From the NCBI RefSeq assembly GCF_000213975.1, contig NZ_GL892076.1, forward strand, positions 1,136,698 through 1,200,697: a DNA stretch of 64,000 bases, written 5' to 3'. Both the position numbers and the translations under genes were made by a program. The DNA comes from Centipeda periodontii DSM 2778. Its GTDB lineage: Bacteria > Bacillota > Negativicutes > Selenomonadales > Selenomonadaceae. Of this stretch, positions 8,397 through 16,358 are shown piece by piece. The stretch's first letter is position 1; each line of letters opens with the position of its first letter. The notes beneath the pieces were generated by a model, which made no database searches, had not been told where the DNA came from, and worked only from the letters and a program-made list of their open reading frames with translations.

Positions 8397-9850
8397 TGCT
8401 GCAGGCGATGAACTTTTCGGCAATCTCCGTGGAGATCGGCATTGTCCTCCTGATGGCGGCCGTGCTCGTCACCGATCTTGTCCTCAAAAAGGATGCGCCG
8501 CGCTGCCCCGTCGTCTGGCTGACGGTGGCAGGACTTCTCGGCGTGCTCGCGCTTGCCGTGGGCATGTATCCGCCCGATGGGGGCGCGGCGGCGTTCTACG
8601 CGGGGCTTTACATCGTTGACGGTTACTCGATTTTCTTCAAGATTCTATTCATCATCGGGATTCTCTCGACCGTCATCTTTGCGGCGGACTATGTGGAGCA
8701 GACGATGCGACACAAGGGCGAGTTCTATCTGCTCCTGCTCTCAGGCCTCCTCGGCATGTGCGTTCTCGCCTCGGCGAACGACCTCATGACGGCATTTGTC
8801 GGACTCGAGCTGATGACGATTTCGTTCTATACGCTCGTCGCCATTCGCACGGATAACCCGCTCTCGGCGGAGGCGGGCATCAAGTACCTTGTGTTCGGCT
8901 CCGGCTCGACGGCGGTGCTGCTCTACGGCATGAGCCTCGTCTACGGCATGACAGGGACGATGGTGTTTCAGTCGATCGCGCAGGGACTCGGACTCGTGTT
9001 CTCCCTCGGGCTGATCGGCGTGGTCTTTATCCTCGCGGGCTTCTTCTTCAAGCTCTCGATCATCCCGTTCCATCTCTGGGCACCCGATGTGTACGAAGGC
9101 GCGCCCGCACCCGTGACGGCACTGCTCGCCATGTGCTCGAAGGCGGCAGGCATTGCGATCCTCCTGCGCGTTCTCTTCGTCGCGTTCCCTGTGCTCTCGG
9201 CGTACTGGGCGCATCTGCTTGCGATCTTCGCGGCGGTCTCGATGGTTGGCGGCAATCTCATGGCGTTTCGCCAGACGAACATCAAGCGTATGCTTGCGTA
9301 TTCGTCGATTGCACAGGCGGGCTACATGATGACGGCAATGGTCGCGACGAATGCGGCGGGCGTCAAGGCAGTCCTCTTCTATGCGATGGTCTACGTCTTT
9401 GCGAACGTCGGCGCATTTGTCACGGTGTCCTATCTTGAGATGAAGCGCGGCGGTGCGGACTTTACGAGCGTCAGAGGTCTTGCGAAGGACTCGTTGCTCC
9501 CTGCGGGCATTCTCATGGTCGCACTCCTCACGATGGCGGGCATTCCGCCGACGGCGGGATTCGTCGGGAAGATCTACATCTTCTCGGCAGCAATCGACGC
9601 GGGCTATCTCTGGCTCGCGGGTGTCGGCTTCGTCATGTCCATGATGTCTGTCTACTATTATTTGCTTGTCATCAAGGAGATGTTCCGCGATGTCGAGGAA
9701 GGGGAGAAGTGGACGGAGGAGCACCTGCGCCTGCCGCTCCCCGCAAGCGCAATGGGCGTGATCGCCGTCGCCTTTACCCTCATCATCGGCGTATGGGCAG
9801 AGCCGCTCTCGATCTTCAGCAATGTTGCGGTCTATACATTTATGAGGTAA
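8396..9850 (+). CDS. nuoN: NADH-quinone oxidoreductase subunit N
   Basis: Third antiporter-like subunit of complex I (484 residues, normal length). Motifs: FVGLELMTISFYTLVA with the conserved Glu, GFFFKLSIIPFHLWAPDVYEGAP split as usual around the buried Lys, YSSIAQAGYMM and GIPPTAGFVGK. AGGAGG is 9 bases upstream of the ATG. This is the last gene of the operon. The 4-bp target copy of a MITE-like element begins one base after its stop codon, so any native downstream sequence has been displaced. Confidence 0.97.
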   Translation: MLQAMNFSAISVEIGIVLLMAAVLVTDLVLKKDAPRCPVVWLTVAGLLGVLALAVGMYPPDGGAAAFYAGLYIVDGYSIFFKILFIIGILSTVIFAADYVEQTMRHKGEFYLLLLSGLLGMCVLASANDLMTAFVGLELMTISFYTLVAIRTDNPLSAEAGIKYLVFGSGSTAVLLYGMSLVYGMTGTMVFQSIAQGLGLVFSLGLIGVVFILAGFFFKLSIIPFHLWAPDVYEGAPAPVTALLAMCSKAAGIAILLRVLFVAFPVLSAYWAHLLAIFAAVSMVGGNLMAFRQTNIKRMLAYSSIAQAGYMMTAMVATNAAGVKAVLFYAMVYVFANVGAFVTVSYLEMKRGGADFTSVRGLAKDSLLPAGILMVALLTMAGIPPTAGFVGKIYIFSAAIDAGYLWLAGVGFVMSMMSVYYYLLVIKEMFRDVEEGEKWTEEHLRLPLPASAMGVIAVAFTLIIGVWAEPLSIFSNVAVYTFMR

Positions 9851-9854
9851 CTAA

Positions 9855-10016
9855 GGAATCGCTGATAAAATGAAGTCCGTCAGATTGGCGTAGATTTTTT
9901 CGTCCGAACAAGGAGGCAAACCGGACGCATAGCCAAAGCTATGTGGAGGATTTGCCGACACAGTGCGGGCAAAAAAGATGCGTCAAGATGGCGGTGCTGA
10001 ATTTATCAGTGCTTCC
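9855..10016 (+). mobile_element. MITE-like element, copy 1 (162 bp)
   Basis: Non-coding element with imperfect inverted ends: GGAATCGCTGATAAAA at the left and the complement of GGAAGCACTGATAAAT at the right. It is flanked by CTAA (9851-9854) and TTAA (10017-10020), a 4-bp target copy with one mismatch. The interior holds a CATAGC/GCTATG hairpin. Copies 2, 4 and 5 are in the opposite orientation; truncated copy 3 is in the same orientation. No reading frame of note lies inside, so movement would need a transposase acting in trans. Confidence 0.85.
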
Positions 10017-10056
10017 TTAAGCCTCAATCGTTTTACAATTTCATCTGAAAACACAA

Positions 10057-10088
10057 AGAACCCGTCGGCACAATCGCCGATGGGTTCT
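10057..10088 (-). terminator. Rho-independent terminator of the TonB receptor operon
   Basis: A 13-bp stem (AGAACCCGTCGGC paired with GCCGATGGGTTCT, one G-U) with a 6-base loop. On the minus strand it is followed by a T-rich stretch (TTGTGTTTT) and lies about 20 bases past the receptor stop. It may also end read-through of the nuo operon from the other side. Confidence 0.85.
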
Positions 10089-10108
10089 CTGCGTTTTACT
10101 GTATCTGT

Positions 10109-12076
10109 TTAGAAGGTCATGCGTACGCCGCCGCGCCAGATGCGGCCGTCGTAGGCGAGTGCGTCGCTCTCCTTGTCGAAGATGTTGTCGACGCCGAGGT
10201 AGGCGCTGAACTGGTCGTTGAATTTCTTGGTGACAACGAGATTCGTGAGCGCGAGCGCGGCATCCTTATAAACGGTTCGCCTGCCGACCTGCTCCGCATA
10301 GCGATAGCCGGCGGTCCAGTCCTGCCAGAGCGTCGCGTTCCAGCCGTGCCGCGGGTCATCGTAGCTGAGTTGGAGGCTTGCCTTGTGGCGGGCGCGTCCC
10401 GTCAGGCGTGTGTTGGTCTTATCGTCCTGCGCGTCGAGGTAGGTATAGAGTCCACGCAGGGCGAAGCCGCTGCCGAGATCCTGCTTTGCCTCAAGCTCGA
10501 CGCCCTGAATCGTGGCGCTGTCGATGTTCTGATAGGTACCGGTTGAGAGGATAGTAGGCGGCGGGGGACCGGGGATGACGGTATTGACTACATTGACGTT
10601 GATCAAGTCTTCCACCTTGTTGTGGAAGTACGTGAGCTTACCGAAGGTCTTGCCGCGCTCGCCCTCGATTCCGAGGTCGAAGTTCAGCGCCTTTTCGGGC
10701 TTCAGATCAGGATTTCCAACAATATGGACATTTATTTTTCGAGCCGGTGTATGCCGCCAGTCAAAGTAGAGTTCGCTCGCGGTCGGGGCACGGTAGGCAC
10801 TGCCGACGTTCGCCTTGAAGCGCAGACCCTTGTTTATTTTGTAGGTTGTGCCGAGCTTGCCCGTCACCTCGCTGCCGAATACGTCGCTGTGATCCCAGCG
10901 CACGGATGGGATGACCGTCCAACGTGGGCTTACAAGCCACTCATCCTGCACATAGAGCGCGGCCAAATTCATTGAGCTGTCGCCAAGTTGATTGGTCACA
11001 CCCTCAAGCGTCGTTGTCTTGGAGCCTTTGATGCGCGTGCTCTCGTAGTCTTCCTTGCGGTATTCGCCGCCGACGGTCAGCAGATGATCCTTTGCGATCT
11101 GCATGGAGCGTCTGCCGTCGAAGATCAGGGAGTTGTACGTCATATCGTCAAAGCTGTGGAGGCTGCCGTTTGCGCGGTTTCTTGTCCGCTGATTCTTGTC
11201 AAAAAAGGTATAGTACACCTGCATCTCGTAGTCGCCGCGGCTGTCACGTCCGGAATACTTGACGCCCGTGGAGAAGCGATCATGGTCATAGCTTGTTTTC
11301 TGTGTGGCGGAGTCCTTCATGTCGAGATTTTCCTTCAGATAGTCGAAGAAGACATCGAGCCACTTGTCCCTTGCCACGTCCATACGCCCGTCGATGTTGA
11401 AGAAATACTTCTTGCCGTATATATTACTGACCGCGTCGGTACCGCGCTCGCGCACGTCCGTGCGCTTGAAGCTCGTGCTGAACGCCCATTTGCCGACCTT
11501 GCCGGAGTCGAGACGGAGACCTTCATTGTTCTGGCGCGTCGTCCAATCGAGGGTAACAGAGGTCTGTGCCTCGGCGGGGCGCTTCCGTATGACGTTGATA
11601 ACGCCGCCGAGCGCCTCCGAGCCGTAGAGAGAGCTGACCGCGCCGCGCACAATCTCGATGCGCTCCACATCGTCCATGTTGACGCGCTGCAGCTCATAGT
11701 AGTTCATCGTCTCGCTCGTATTTTCCGTACGGACGCGGCGTCCATCGATGAGGATGAGCGTCTGATTTGTATTCATGCCGCGGATGGCGGAGCGATTGCC
11801 GACCATCGTGTTTTCCTGCAGATCAATACCGAGGGCGAGTTTGAGCGCCTGTGCAAGGTTCTCCGCGCCCATCTTGTCGATGTCCGCGCGCGTGATGACC
11901 TCGACGGCGCTTGGTGTCTCCTTGATCTCTTGCTCCGTGCGGGAAGCCGTGACAACGACTTCGTCTGTGACTACAGATGCCCCTCCATCGCGAACTGCTG
12001 CGTAGGCGGGCACGGATATTGCGCTGAGTACGGCTGCGGTCAGAAGAATTTTCCTCTGTGTGTGCTTGTGTGACAT
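10109..12076 (-). CDS. TonB-dependent outer-membrane receptor
   Basis: Outer-membrane beta-barrel transporter powered by TonB. Signal peptide ends near AYA; a TonB-box-like DEVVVTAS follows, then the plug domain (SAVEVITRADIDKM, NTNQTLILIDGRRV, VERIEIVRGAVSSLYGSEALGGVINVI), then a barrel with the NPDLKPEKALNFDLGIEG motif, ending in aromatic Phe (RMTF). Length about 655 residues fits receptors for haem, catecholate siderophores or cobalamin; the ligand cannot be fixed. I chose the ATG at 12076 because AGGAG lies 8 bases before it; the upstream ATG at 12094 precedes that site. It ends the uptake operon whose other genes lie beyond a MITE insertion. Confidence 0.93.
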   Translation of the reverse strand: MSHKHTQRKILLTAAVLSAISVPAYAAVRDGGASVVTDEVVVTASRTEQEIKETPSAVEVITRADIDKMGAENLAQALKLALGIDLQENTMVGNRSAIRGMNTNQTLILIDGRRVRTENTSETMNYYELQRVNMDDVERIEIVRGAVSSLYGSEALGGVINVIRKRPAEAQTSVTLDWTTRQNNEGLRLDSGKVGKWAFSTSFKRTDVRERGTDAVSNIYGKKYFFNIDGRMDVARDKWLDVFFDYLKENLDMKDSATQKTSYDHDRFSTGVKYSGRDSRGDYEMQVYYTFFDKNQRTRNRANGSLHSFDDMTYNSLIFDGRRSMQIAKDHLLTVGGEYRKEDYESTRIKGSKTTTLEGVTNQLGDSSMNLAALYVQDEWLVSPRWTVIPSVRWDHSDVFGSEVTGKLGTTYKINKGLRFKANVGSAYRAPTASELYFDWRHTPARKINVHIVGNPDLKPEKALNFDLGIEGERGKTFGKLTYFHNKVEDLINVNVVNTVIPGPPPPTILSTGTYQNIDSATIQGVELEAKQDLGSGFALRGLYTYLDAQDDKTNTRLTGRARHKASLQLSYDDPRHGWNATLWQDWTAGYRYAEQVGRRTVYKDAALALTNLVVTKKFNDQFSAYLGVDNIFDKESDALAYDGRIWRGGVRMTF

Positions 12077-12099
12077 CTTTTCAACTCCTATCATACTAT

Positions 12100-12259
12100 G
12101 GAAGCACTGATAAATTCAGCACCATCATCTTGGCGCATCTTTTTTGCCCGCTTTTCGCCCTCGATCCTCCACAGAGCACCACTCTGCGTCCGGTTTGCCT
12201 CCTCAACCGGACGAAAAAATCTACGCCAATCTGACGGACTTCATTTTATCAGCGATTCC
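12100..12259 (-). mobile_element. MITE-like element, copy 2 (160 bp)
   Basis: Opposite orientation to copy 1: begins GGAAGCACTGATAAATTC and ends TTTTATCAGCGATTCC. It is flanked by perfect 4-bp copies CTAT (12096-12099 and 12260-12263). The central stem is CAGAG/CTCTG where other copies have CATAG/CTATG. It lies between the binding-protein gene and the TonB receptor, 23 bases from the receptor start codon, so it forms most of the receptor's upstream region. Confidence 0.88.
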
Positions 12260-12379
12260 CTATGTAAACGTGGCGTATGCAAAAGCTCCGCGTGGGGAAT
12301 TCCTGCACATCGCCGCTGCCGCCTCGTTTTGCTCTCCTAAAAAATGCAGATGTGTTTTCTTTGCCCATCCCTCCCTTCA

Positions 12380-13327
12380 CTACGAATTCGGATACATGAT
12401 GTTCGCGAGTGTCTGAAGGGCATCCGCAGCGCGGACACCGGGATTTACGGCAAAGAGTTCGTATGGCAGTACATAGACGCGACCGTTCTTCACTGCATCG
12501 ACATCTGACCATGCCTCGCTCTCCTGTAGGTCGCGACGCATCTTCGGCTCAAGCGTCTCAGCGGGACCGTGCACGATGATGAAGATCACGGCTGGATTCT
12601 CGCGCGCGACGAACTCCATGGAAAGCGGAATATAACCGCCGTCCCCCTCCGCCCGATCGGCGATATTGCCGCCGCCGAGCATGTCAATCAGCCCCCCGGT
12701 GAAGCATTTCGATGTGCCCATGTTAAAGCTGTCGGGCGAACCGAAGACGAGGAGATTCTTTGGTGGCGTGCGCCCCTCCGCACGTTTCTTCACGACATCG
12801 AGTTTCTCTTGAATCACTGTTGCCTGCGCGCGAGCATCCTCTTCGTGCCCCGTGAGGCCTCCGTAGAAGTCGAGCGTGGAGAGCAGGGATGGAACGTCGT
12901 CGAGCGCTTGTATATAGAGTGGTACGCCGGCATTGCTCAGCGTCTCCACAAGCCCCGTATGGAAGGGGACGTTCGTGCCGATGACGAGATCGGGCTGCAG
13001 CGCGAGGATCTTCTCGATGTCTGGCTGATGTATGATGCCGACCTCCTCTGCGGATGCCGTCTTTTCCTTGACTGTCTCGGAGAGCGCCTGCGAAGTCGGC
13101 TTTCCGACGATGGCGTCGGCGCCGCCCGCAGCGACGTAGAGGTCGAGGTTCGACGGGTTGAGGATGACGACGCGCTGCGGATGTGACGGAAGTGTGACCG
13201 TGCGTCCCGTGCTGTCCGTTACCATGAGCTCCTTTGGCTCCGGCGGTGCCTGTGCCGAAGGCCAAAGGAGAAAGATGGCAGCTGCCGCGAGGCAGAGAAA
13301 TGCTGCAATGATACCGATTTTTCGCAT
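12380..13327 (-). CDS. ABC transporter substrate-binding protein (iron-siderophore/haem/B12 type)
   Basis: Periplasmic binding protein of the FecB/BtuF fold. A hydrophobic N-terminal signal or anchor (residues 5-24) has no lipobox cysteine. The mature part starts ELMVTDSTGRTVTLPSHPQRVVIL, typical of this class, followed by the first lobe (DIEKILALQPDLVIGT), the long linking helix and the second lobe ending VNPGVRAADALQTLANIMYP. The ATG at 13327 has GGAGG 5 bases upstream; a GTG two codons earlier is less likely. It sits between the ATPase gene and the TonB receptor in one transcript direction, so it should hand the receptor's ligand to the inner-membrane permease. Confidence 0.92.
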   Translation of the reverse strand: MRKIGIIAAFLCLAAAAIFLLWPSAQAPPEPKELMVTDSTGRTVTLPSHPQRVVILNPSNLDLYVAAGGADAIVGKPTSQALSETVKEKTASAEEVGIIHQPDIEKILALQPDLVIGTNVPFHTGLVETLSNAGVPLYIQALDDVPSLLSTLDFYGGLTGHEEDARAQATVIQEKLDVVKKRAEGRTPPKNLLVFGSPDSFNMGTSKCFTGGLIDMLGGGNIADRAEGDGGYIPLSMEFVARENPAVIFIIVHGPAETLEPKMRRDLQESEAWSDVDAVKNGRVYVLPYELFAVNPGVRAADALQTLANIMYPNS

Positions 13328-13380
13328 AAACACCTCCGAAAGTGATAACTTCCTAAAGTAATTCTCTGAGATTTCGGTGT

Positions 13381-14190
13381 TCAGTGTTCGTGTGCTGTCC
13401 GTGCAACGCGCTCGGGCAGGCAGAGTTTCGTGCGCCGTCCCGCAATCTCAATGTCGCTGACGCGACTCTCCACGCCGTAGAGATCACGCACGAGTTCGTG
13501 CGTGAATACGTCGTTTGGGGATCCGTCCGCGATAATTTCGCCTGCGCGGACGGCAATGAGGCGACCGCCATAGCGCACGGCTTGGTTGAGGTCATGCAGA
13601 ACCATAATGACGGTGAGACCGAGTGTGTCGTGCAGATTTTCCACAAGCTCCATGAGTGCGAGCTGGTGCCGGATGTCAAGATACGTGGTAGGCTCGTCGA
13701 GAAGCAGCGCCTCCGGCTGCTGGGCAAGCGCCATCGCCAGACGTACGCGCTGACGCTCACCGCCGGAGAGCGCGCGGATCGGTCGCATGGAGAGGGACTC
13801 CATGCCCGTTCGCATGAGTGCCTCACGACATATTTCTCCGTCCTCTTTGGAGAACATGTCCCAAAATTTTCGATGCGGCAGTCGTCCCATGCGAACGAGT
13901 TCGAGTACCGTGATGTCGCCGGGCGGTTCCGCGCTTTGGGGCAGGAAGGCGATTTTCTGTGCAATATCCCGTTCGCTTTTCCCCCATATGTCGGCGCCTA
14001 GGAATTCGATTGTCCCGCTGCTCGGTTTCAAGAGGCGGGCGAGCGCCTTTAGGAGTGTTGACTTGCCTGAGCCGTTGGGGCCGATGATGGCAGCAATTTC
14101 CGCGCGGTGTATGGATACATCAACCGCGTGTATGATCTCCATGCGCCCGTAGCTGAGCGAAAGCGCGCGTGCCCGCAGCAGTTCTTCCAT
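13381..14190 (-). CDS. ABC transporter ATP-binding protein (FecE/BtuD type)
   Basis: ATPase of the iron-complex/cobalamin import family, 269 residues. Walker A is GPNGSGKSTLLKAL, signature LSGGERQRVRLAMALAQ, Walker B ALLLDEPTTYLDIRHQ, and the switch His is in MVLHDLNQA. An FAMILY-typical R-M-G-R stretch (ELVRMGRLPHRKFW) follows the Q-loop. The ATG at 14190 follows GGGAGTG and lies 4 bases past the permease stop; longer frames upstream run through the permease gene and are not ATPase-like. Its C-terminal tail is short and basic. Confidence 0.94.
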   Translation of the reverse strand: MEELLRARALSLSYGRMEIIHAVDVSIHRAEIAAIIGPNGSGKSTLLKALARLLKPSSGTIEFLGADIWGKSERDIAQKIAFLPQSAEPPGDITVLELVRMGRLPHRKFWDMFSKEDGEICREALMRTGMESLSMRPIRALSGGERQRVRLAMALAQQPEALLLDEPTTYLDIRHQLALMELVENLHDTLGLTVIMVLHDLNQAVRYGGRLIAVRAGEIIADGSPNDVFTHELVRDLYGVESRVSDIEIAGRRTKLCLPERVARTAHEH

Positions 14191-14194
14191 AACG

Positions 14195-15220
14195 TCACTC
14201 CCTTCGCATGCCTTTCTTGAGTAGGTAGAGGAAGAACGGCGCGCCCAGAAAGGACATGAATACGCCGACCGGCACCTCGACCGGGGCAAAGGCGACGCGT
14301 GCCGCAGCATCCGCACCGGCGACGAGCGCTGCACCCCAGAGTGCCGATGCAGGCAGGAGCCAGTCAAAGTCAGAACCGGTCAGGAGGCGTACGATATGTG
14401 GTACGACCAGTCCGACAAAACCCAGCATGCCTGCGGCACTGACGGCGGATGCCGCGAGCAGCGCTGCAAGTATGAGGAGGACAAGGCGGGCGCGTGCGAC
14501 ATTCACGCCCAGGCTTCGCGCCGTTTCCTCACCGAGCTGCAGAGCGTTCAGCCAGCGGCTGCCGAGCAGGGCTCCGGCAATGCCGATGAGTGTGTAGGGG
14601 AGAACCATCTCTGCATGACTCCAGCTTCTCCCTGCGAAACCTCCTGCCATCCAGTTCACCGTACCCTGCACGCGATCGGAGTAGAACACCATCAGGGCAG
14701 TCATCGCTCCACCGAAGAATGCGGCAATGGCGACGCCTGCGAGCACCATGCGCATCGGATGCACGCCGTTCTCCCATGAGAGGGCAAAGACGAGCGCAAC
14801 GGCGATCATCGCTCCAATGAAGGCACCGAGCGGGACAAATTTTGTTTCGGCAGGCAGCAGGATCATAATGCACATAGCGGCAAGCCCCGCTCCTGCCGAG
14901 ACACCGATGATGCCCGGATCAGCGAGCGGATTTTTCAGAATGCCCTGCAGAATGCAGCCCGCGAGCGCGAGATTGATGCCTGTGAGCGCCCCCGTAACGA
15001 TGCGCGGCAGACGAATATGATACAGGATGCGGTAGTCCTCCGGCGTTCCGTTTCCGAGAAGTGTCGGAAGAATATCATGCGGAGCGATCTCGACCGCTCC
15101 CAGTGAAGCGCTCGCAAGCAGTGCGCCCACAAGTGCGAGGAAACCAATGCCAAGTGCCAGCCGACGCAGCAGTGCACGCGGATGAATGTCTGTGGAGAAA
15201 TTTTTTTTCGATGCTTCCAT
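14195..15220 (-). CDS. ABC transporter permease (FecCD/BtuC type)
   Basis: Inner-membrane permease for iron complexes, haem or cobalamin, 341 residues with about ten helices. Family motifs seen: LPRIVTGALTGINLALAGCILQGILKNPLADPGIIGVSAGAGLAA in pieces, RWLNALQLGEETARSLGVNV (the ATPase-coupling helix), and GFVGLVVPHIVRLLTGSDFDWLLPASALWGA. The ATG at 15220 has GGAGA 4 bases upstream. It is the first gene of the minus-strand operon permease-ATPase-binding protein-TonB receptor. Confidence 0.94.
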   Translation of the reverse strand: MEASKKNFSTDIHPRALLRRLALGIGFLALVGALLASASLGAVEIAPHDILPTLLGNGTPEDYRILYHIRLPRIVTGALTGINLALAGCILQGILKNPLADPGIIGVSAGAGLAAMCIMILLPAETKFVPLGAFIGAMIAVALVFALSWENGVHPMRMVLAGVAIAAFFGGAMTALMVFYSDRVQGTVNWMAGGFAGRSWSHAEMVLPYTLIGIAGALLGSRWLNALQLGEETARSLGVNVARARLVLLILAALLAASAVSAAGMLGFVGLVVPHIVRLLTGSDFDWLLPASALWGAALVAGADAAARVAFAPVEVPVGVFMSFLGAPFFLYLLKKGMRRE

Positions 15221-15236
15221 AGAATCTCCATTTATA

Positions 15237-15264
15237 AGAATATGAAATATAAAATTATTATCAA
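15237..15264 (-). promoter_or_regulatory. Candidate promoter with Fur-like box for the uptake operon
   Basis: On the minus strand, -35 TTGATA (15264-15259) and -10 TATTCT (15242-15237) with a 16-base gap. The sequence 15249-15263 matches the 7-1-7 Fur pattern TGATAAT-N-ATTATCA at 11 of 14 positions and overlaps the -35. This fits iron repression of the downstream transporter. The predicted leader would be only about 10 bases, so the true start could differ. Confidence 0.42.
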
Positions 15265-15278
15265 TAAAGATATAAAAG

Positions 15279-15302
15279 AAAAAGGGGGATCGCCCCCTTT
15301 TT
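15279..15302. repeat. Perfect 24-bp palindromic hairpin in the leader region
   Basis: AAAAAGGGGG and CCCCCTTTTT surround ATCG, a self-complementary block that would act as a terminator in either direction. It lies between two Fur-like boxes upstream of the permease gene. It may block read-through from the minus strand or act as an attenuator if transcription starts beyond it. Confidence 0.6.
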
Positions 15303-15318
15303 CTACAATCAACAGCAG

Positions 15319-15333
15319 CGAAAATTATAATCA
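15319..15333. promoter_or_regulatory. Second Fur-like box
   Basis: CGAAAAT-T-ATAATCA matches the 7-1-7 Fur pattern at 11 of 14 positions. It is about 70 bases upstream of the first box, as in tandem Fur operators. No database test was possible. Confidence 0.35.
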
Positions 15334-15409
15334 TTCCCTCATGTGCTCGTTCGTAGAATACATTATTGTGTTTGTCTTGTCAACTCAAAATTTATGCCGA
15401 ATATCAAAG

Positions 15410-15433
15410 CCTGCCCCGCCGCAGCGGGGCAGG
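15410..15433. repeat. GC-rich inverted repeat
   Basis: CCTGCCCCGC and GCGGGGCAGG form a perfect 10-bp stem around CGCA. No T-tract follows on the plus strand. Together with 15279-15302 and 15466-15511 it fills the 341-bp gap between the uptake operon and the lipoprotein gene; I see no gene there. Confidence 0.6.
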
Positions 15434-15465
15434 GGCGTTTGTAACGATTCATCTAATCATAAAGA

Positions 15466-15511
15466 CAGGGGCAGTTGTACGAAGTTTTCTAGCTTCGTGC
15501 AACTGCCCCTG
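15466..15511 (-). terminator. Strong hairpin after the lipoprotein gene
   Basis: Two 19-base arms starting CAGGGGCAGTTG pair with a single G-U and an 8-base loop. It lies 51 bases past the minus-strand lipoprotein stop and is followed on that strand by TCTTTATGATT. It is probably its terminator, although the T-tract is short and a REP-like role is possible. Confidence 0.6.
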
Positions 15512-15561
15512 TGATGTTATCGTTTGACTTTCGTCAGTAGGTTTGTGTACCGGAATGTTCG

Positions 15562-16215
15562 TTATTTCATCTCATCCATAATGGAGTCGTCGCCGCCCTT
15601 GAAGAACATGTAGCGCGCGAGGTCTTCCTGGAACTTGCCGACATCGGCGGGCACCCATTTGCCGGTATTCTTGTCCTTCTTGACCTCGACCTCAAACGAC
15701 TGCTGTCCTGCGACTTTTGCAGCCTTCAGTTGGTCGGAGAAGATCTTCAGATACACGTCACCGAGCTTGGAAAGAGCTGACGTATCATCCGAATCCATCG
15801 CCTTTTCCATTTCTTTTTCGAGCATCTGCATAGAGCTCGTCATCACAGATGTGAACTCGATATAGTCGGTCGTGACTTTGACCTTCGCCGAGTTGTCGCT
15901 CTTAGACACGTCCTCGGTCTTGATCTTCAGCTCCTTGAGCTTGTCACCCATGACCTTCTGGGCAGCGTCGCTTCCTTCCTTGCTGGCTTCGAGACTCTTC
16001 CCCAACTCTTGAATAAAGATCTCGTTGATGGGCTTTGCGCCATCGCCCGTCAGTTTGAAATCCTTCATTGCGGCGGCATCGCCGTGGCCGATTCCCTCTG
16101 CGAGGGCTTGGACATCAACGCTCGGATCGTTCCCGCCGCAGCCCATGAGGGCGACGCTCGTAAAGAGAGCAAAGCAGAGGGCGAGCAGAACCTTACTGAG
16201 TGAACGGATTTGCAT
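15562..16215 (-). CDS. Predicted lipoprotein of unknown function
   Basis: A 217-residue exported protein. The N-terminus is a lipoprotein signal peptide with lipobox LMGC (Cys25), so it should be anchored to a membrane after processing by LspA, which is encoded at 46.6 kb. The mature part is rich in Lys, Asp, Ser and Ala, mostly helical, with a VKVTTDYIEFTSVM strand in the middle, and resembles the many DUF4878/NTF2-like lipoproteins in outline only. I do not recognise a specific family. CCTCC-complement ribosome site GGAGGAAG precedes the ATG. It is a single-gene unit with its own hairpin downstream. Confidence 0.85.
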   Translation of the reverse strand: MQIRSLSKVLLALCFALFTSVALMGCGGNDPSVDVQALAEGIGHGDAAAMKDFKLTGDGAKPINEIFIQELGKSLEASKEGSDAAQKVMGDKLKELKIKTEDVSKSDNSAKVKVTTDYIEFTSVMTSSMQMLEKEMEKAMDSDDTSALSKLGDVYLKIFSDQLKAAKVAGQQSFEVEVKKDKNTGKWVPADVGKFQEDLARYMFFKGGDDSIMDEMK

Positions 16216-16318
16216 AACACTTCCTCCTTATAGCTGAAATACACGGAAACTGAGGGGGTATCCTCTTTTCCTCCAAAAAGCTCTTCCTATATTCTATCAC
16301 AGTCAGAAAAAAAGTGTA

Positions 16319-16334
16319 CTGTCATAAATGACAG
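16319..16334 (-). terminator. Palindromic hairpin after the helical-repeat gene
   Basis: CTGTCAT and ATGACAG separated by AA form a perfect 7-bp stem. On the minus strand seven T residues follow shortly after. It lies 25 bases past the stop of the gene at 16359-17075 and just upstream of the lipoprotein promoter region, so it may be a weak terminator or an operator. Confidence 0.4.
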
Positions 16335-16358
16335 GTTTTACCAAAAAATTTGAAAAAA

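Noticed and set aside
10346..12073. Plus-strand frames opposite the TonB receptor, including one of 361 codons
   Set aside because: They are antisense to a clear receptor gene and show no family resemblance.
12098..12416. Small plus-strand frames across the MITE and the gap before the binding-protein gene
   Set aside because: They run through the element and antisense to a real gene, lack ribosome sites and resemble no protein.
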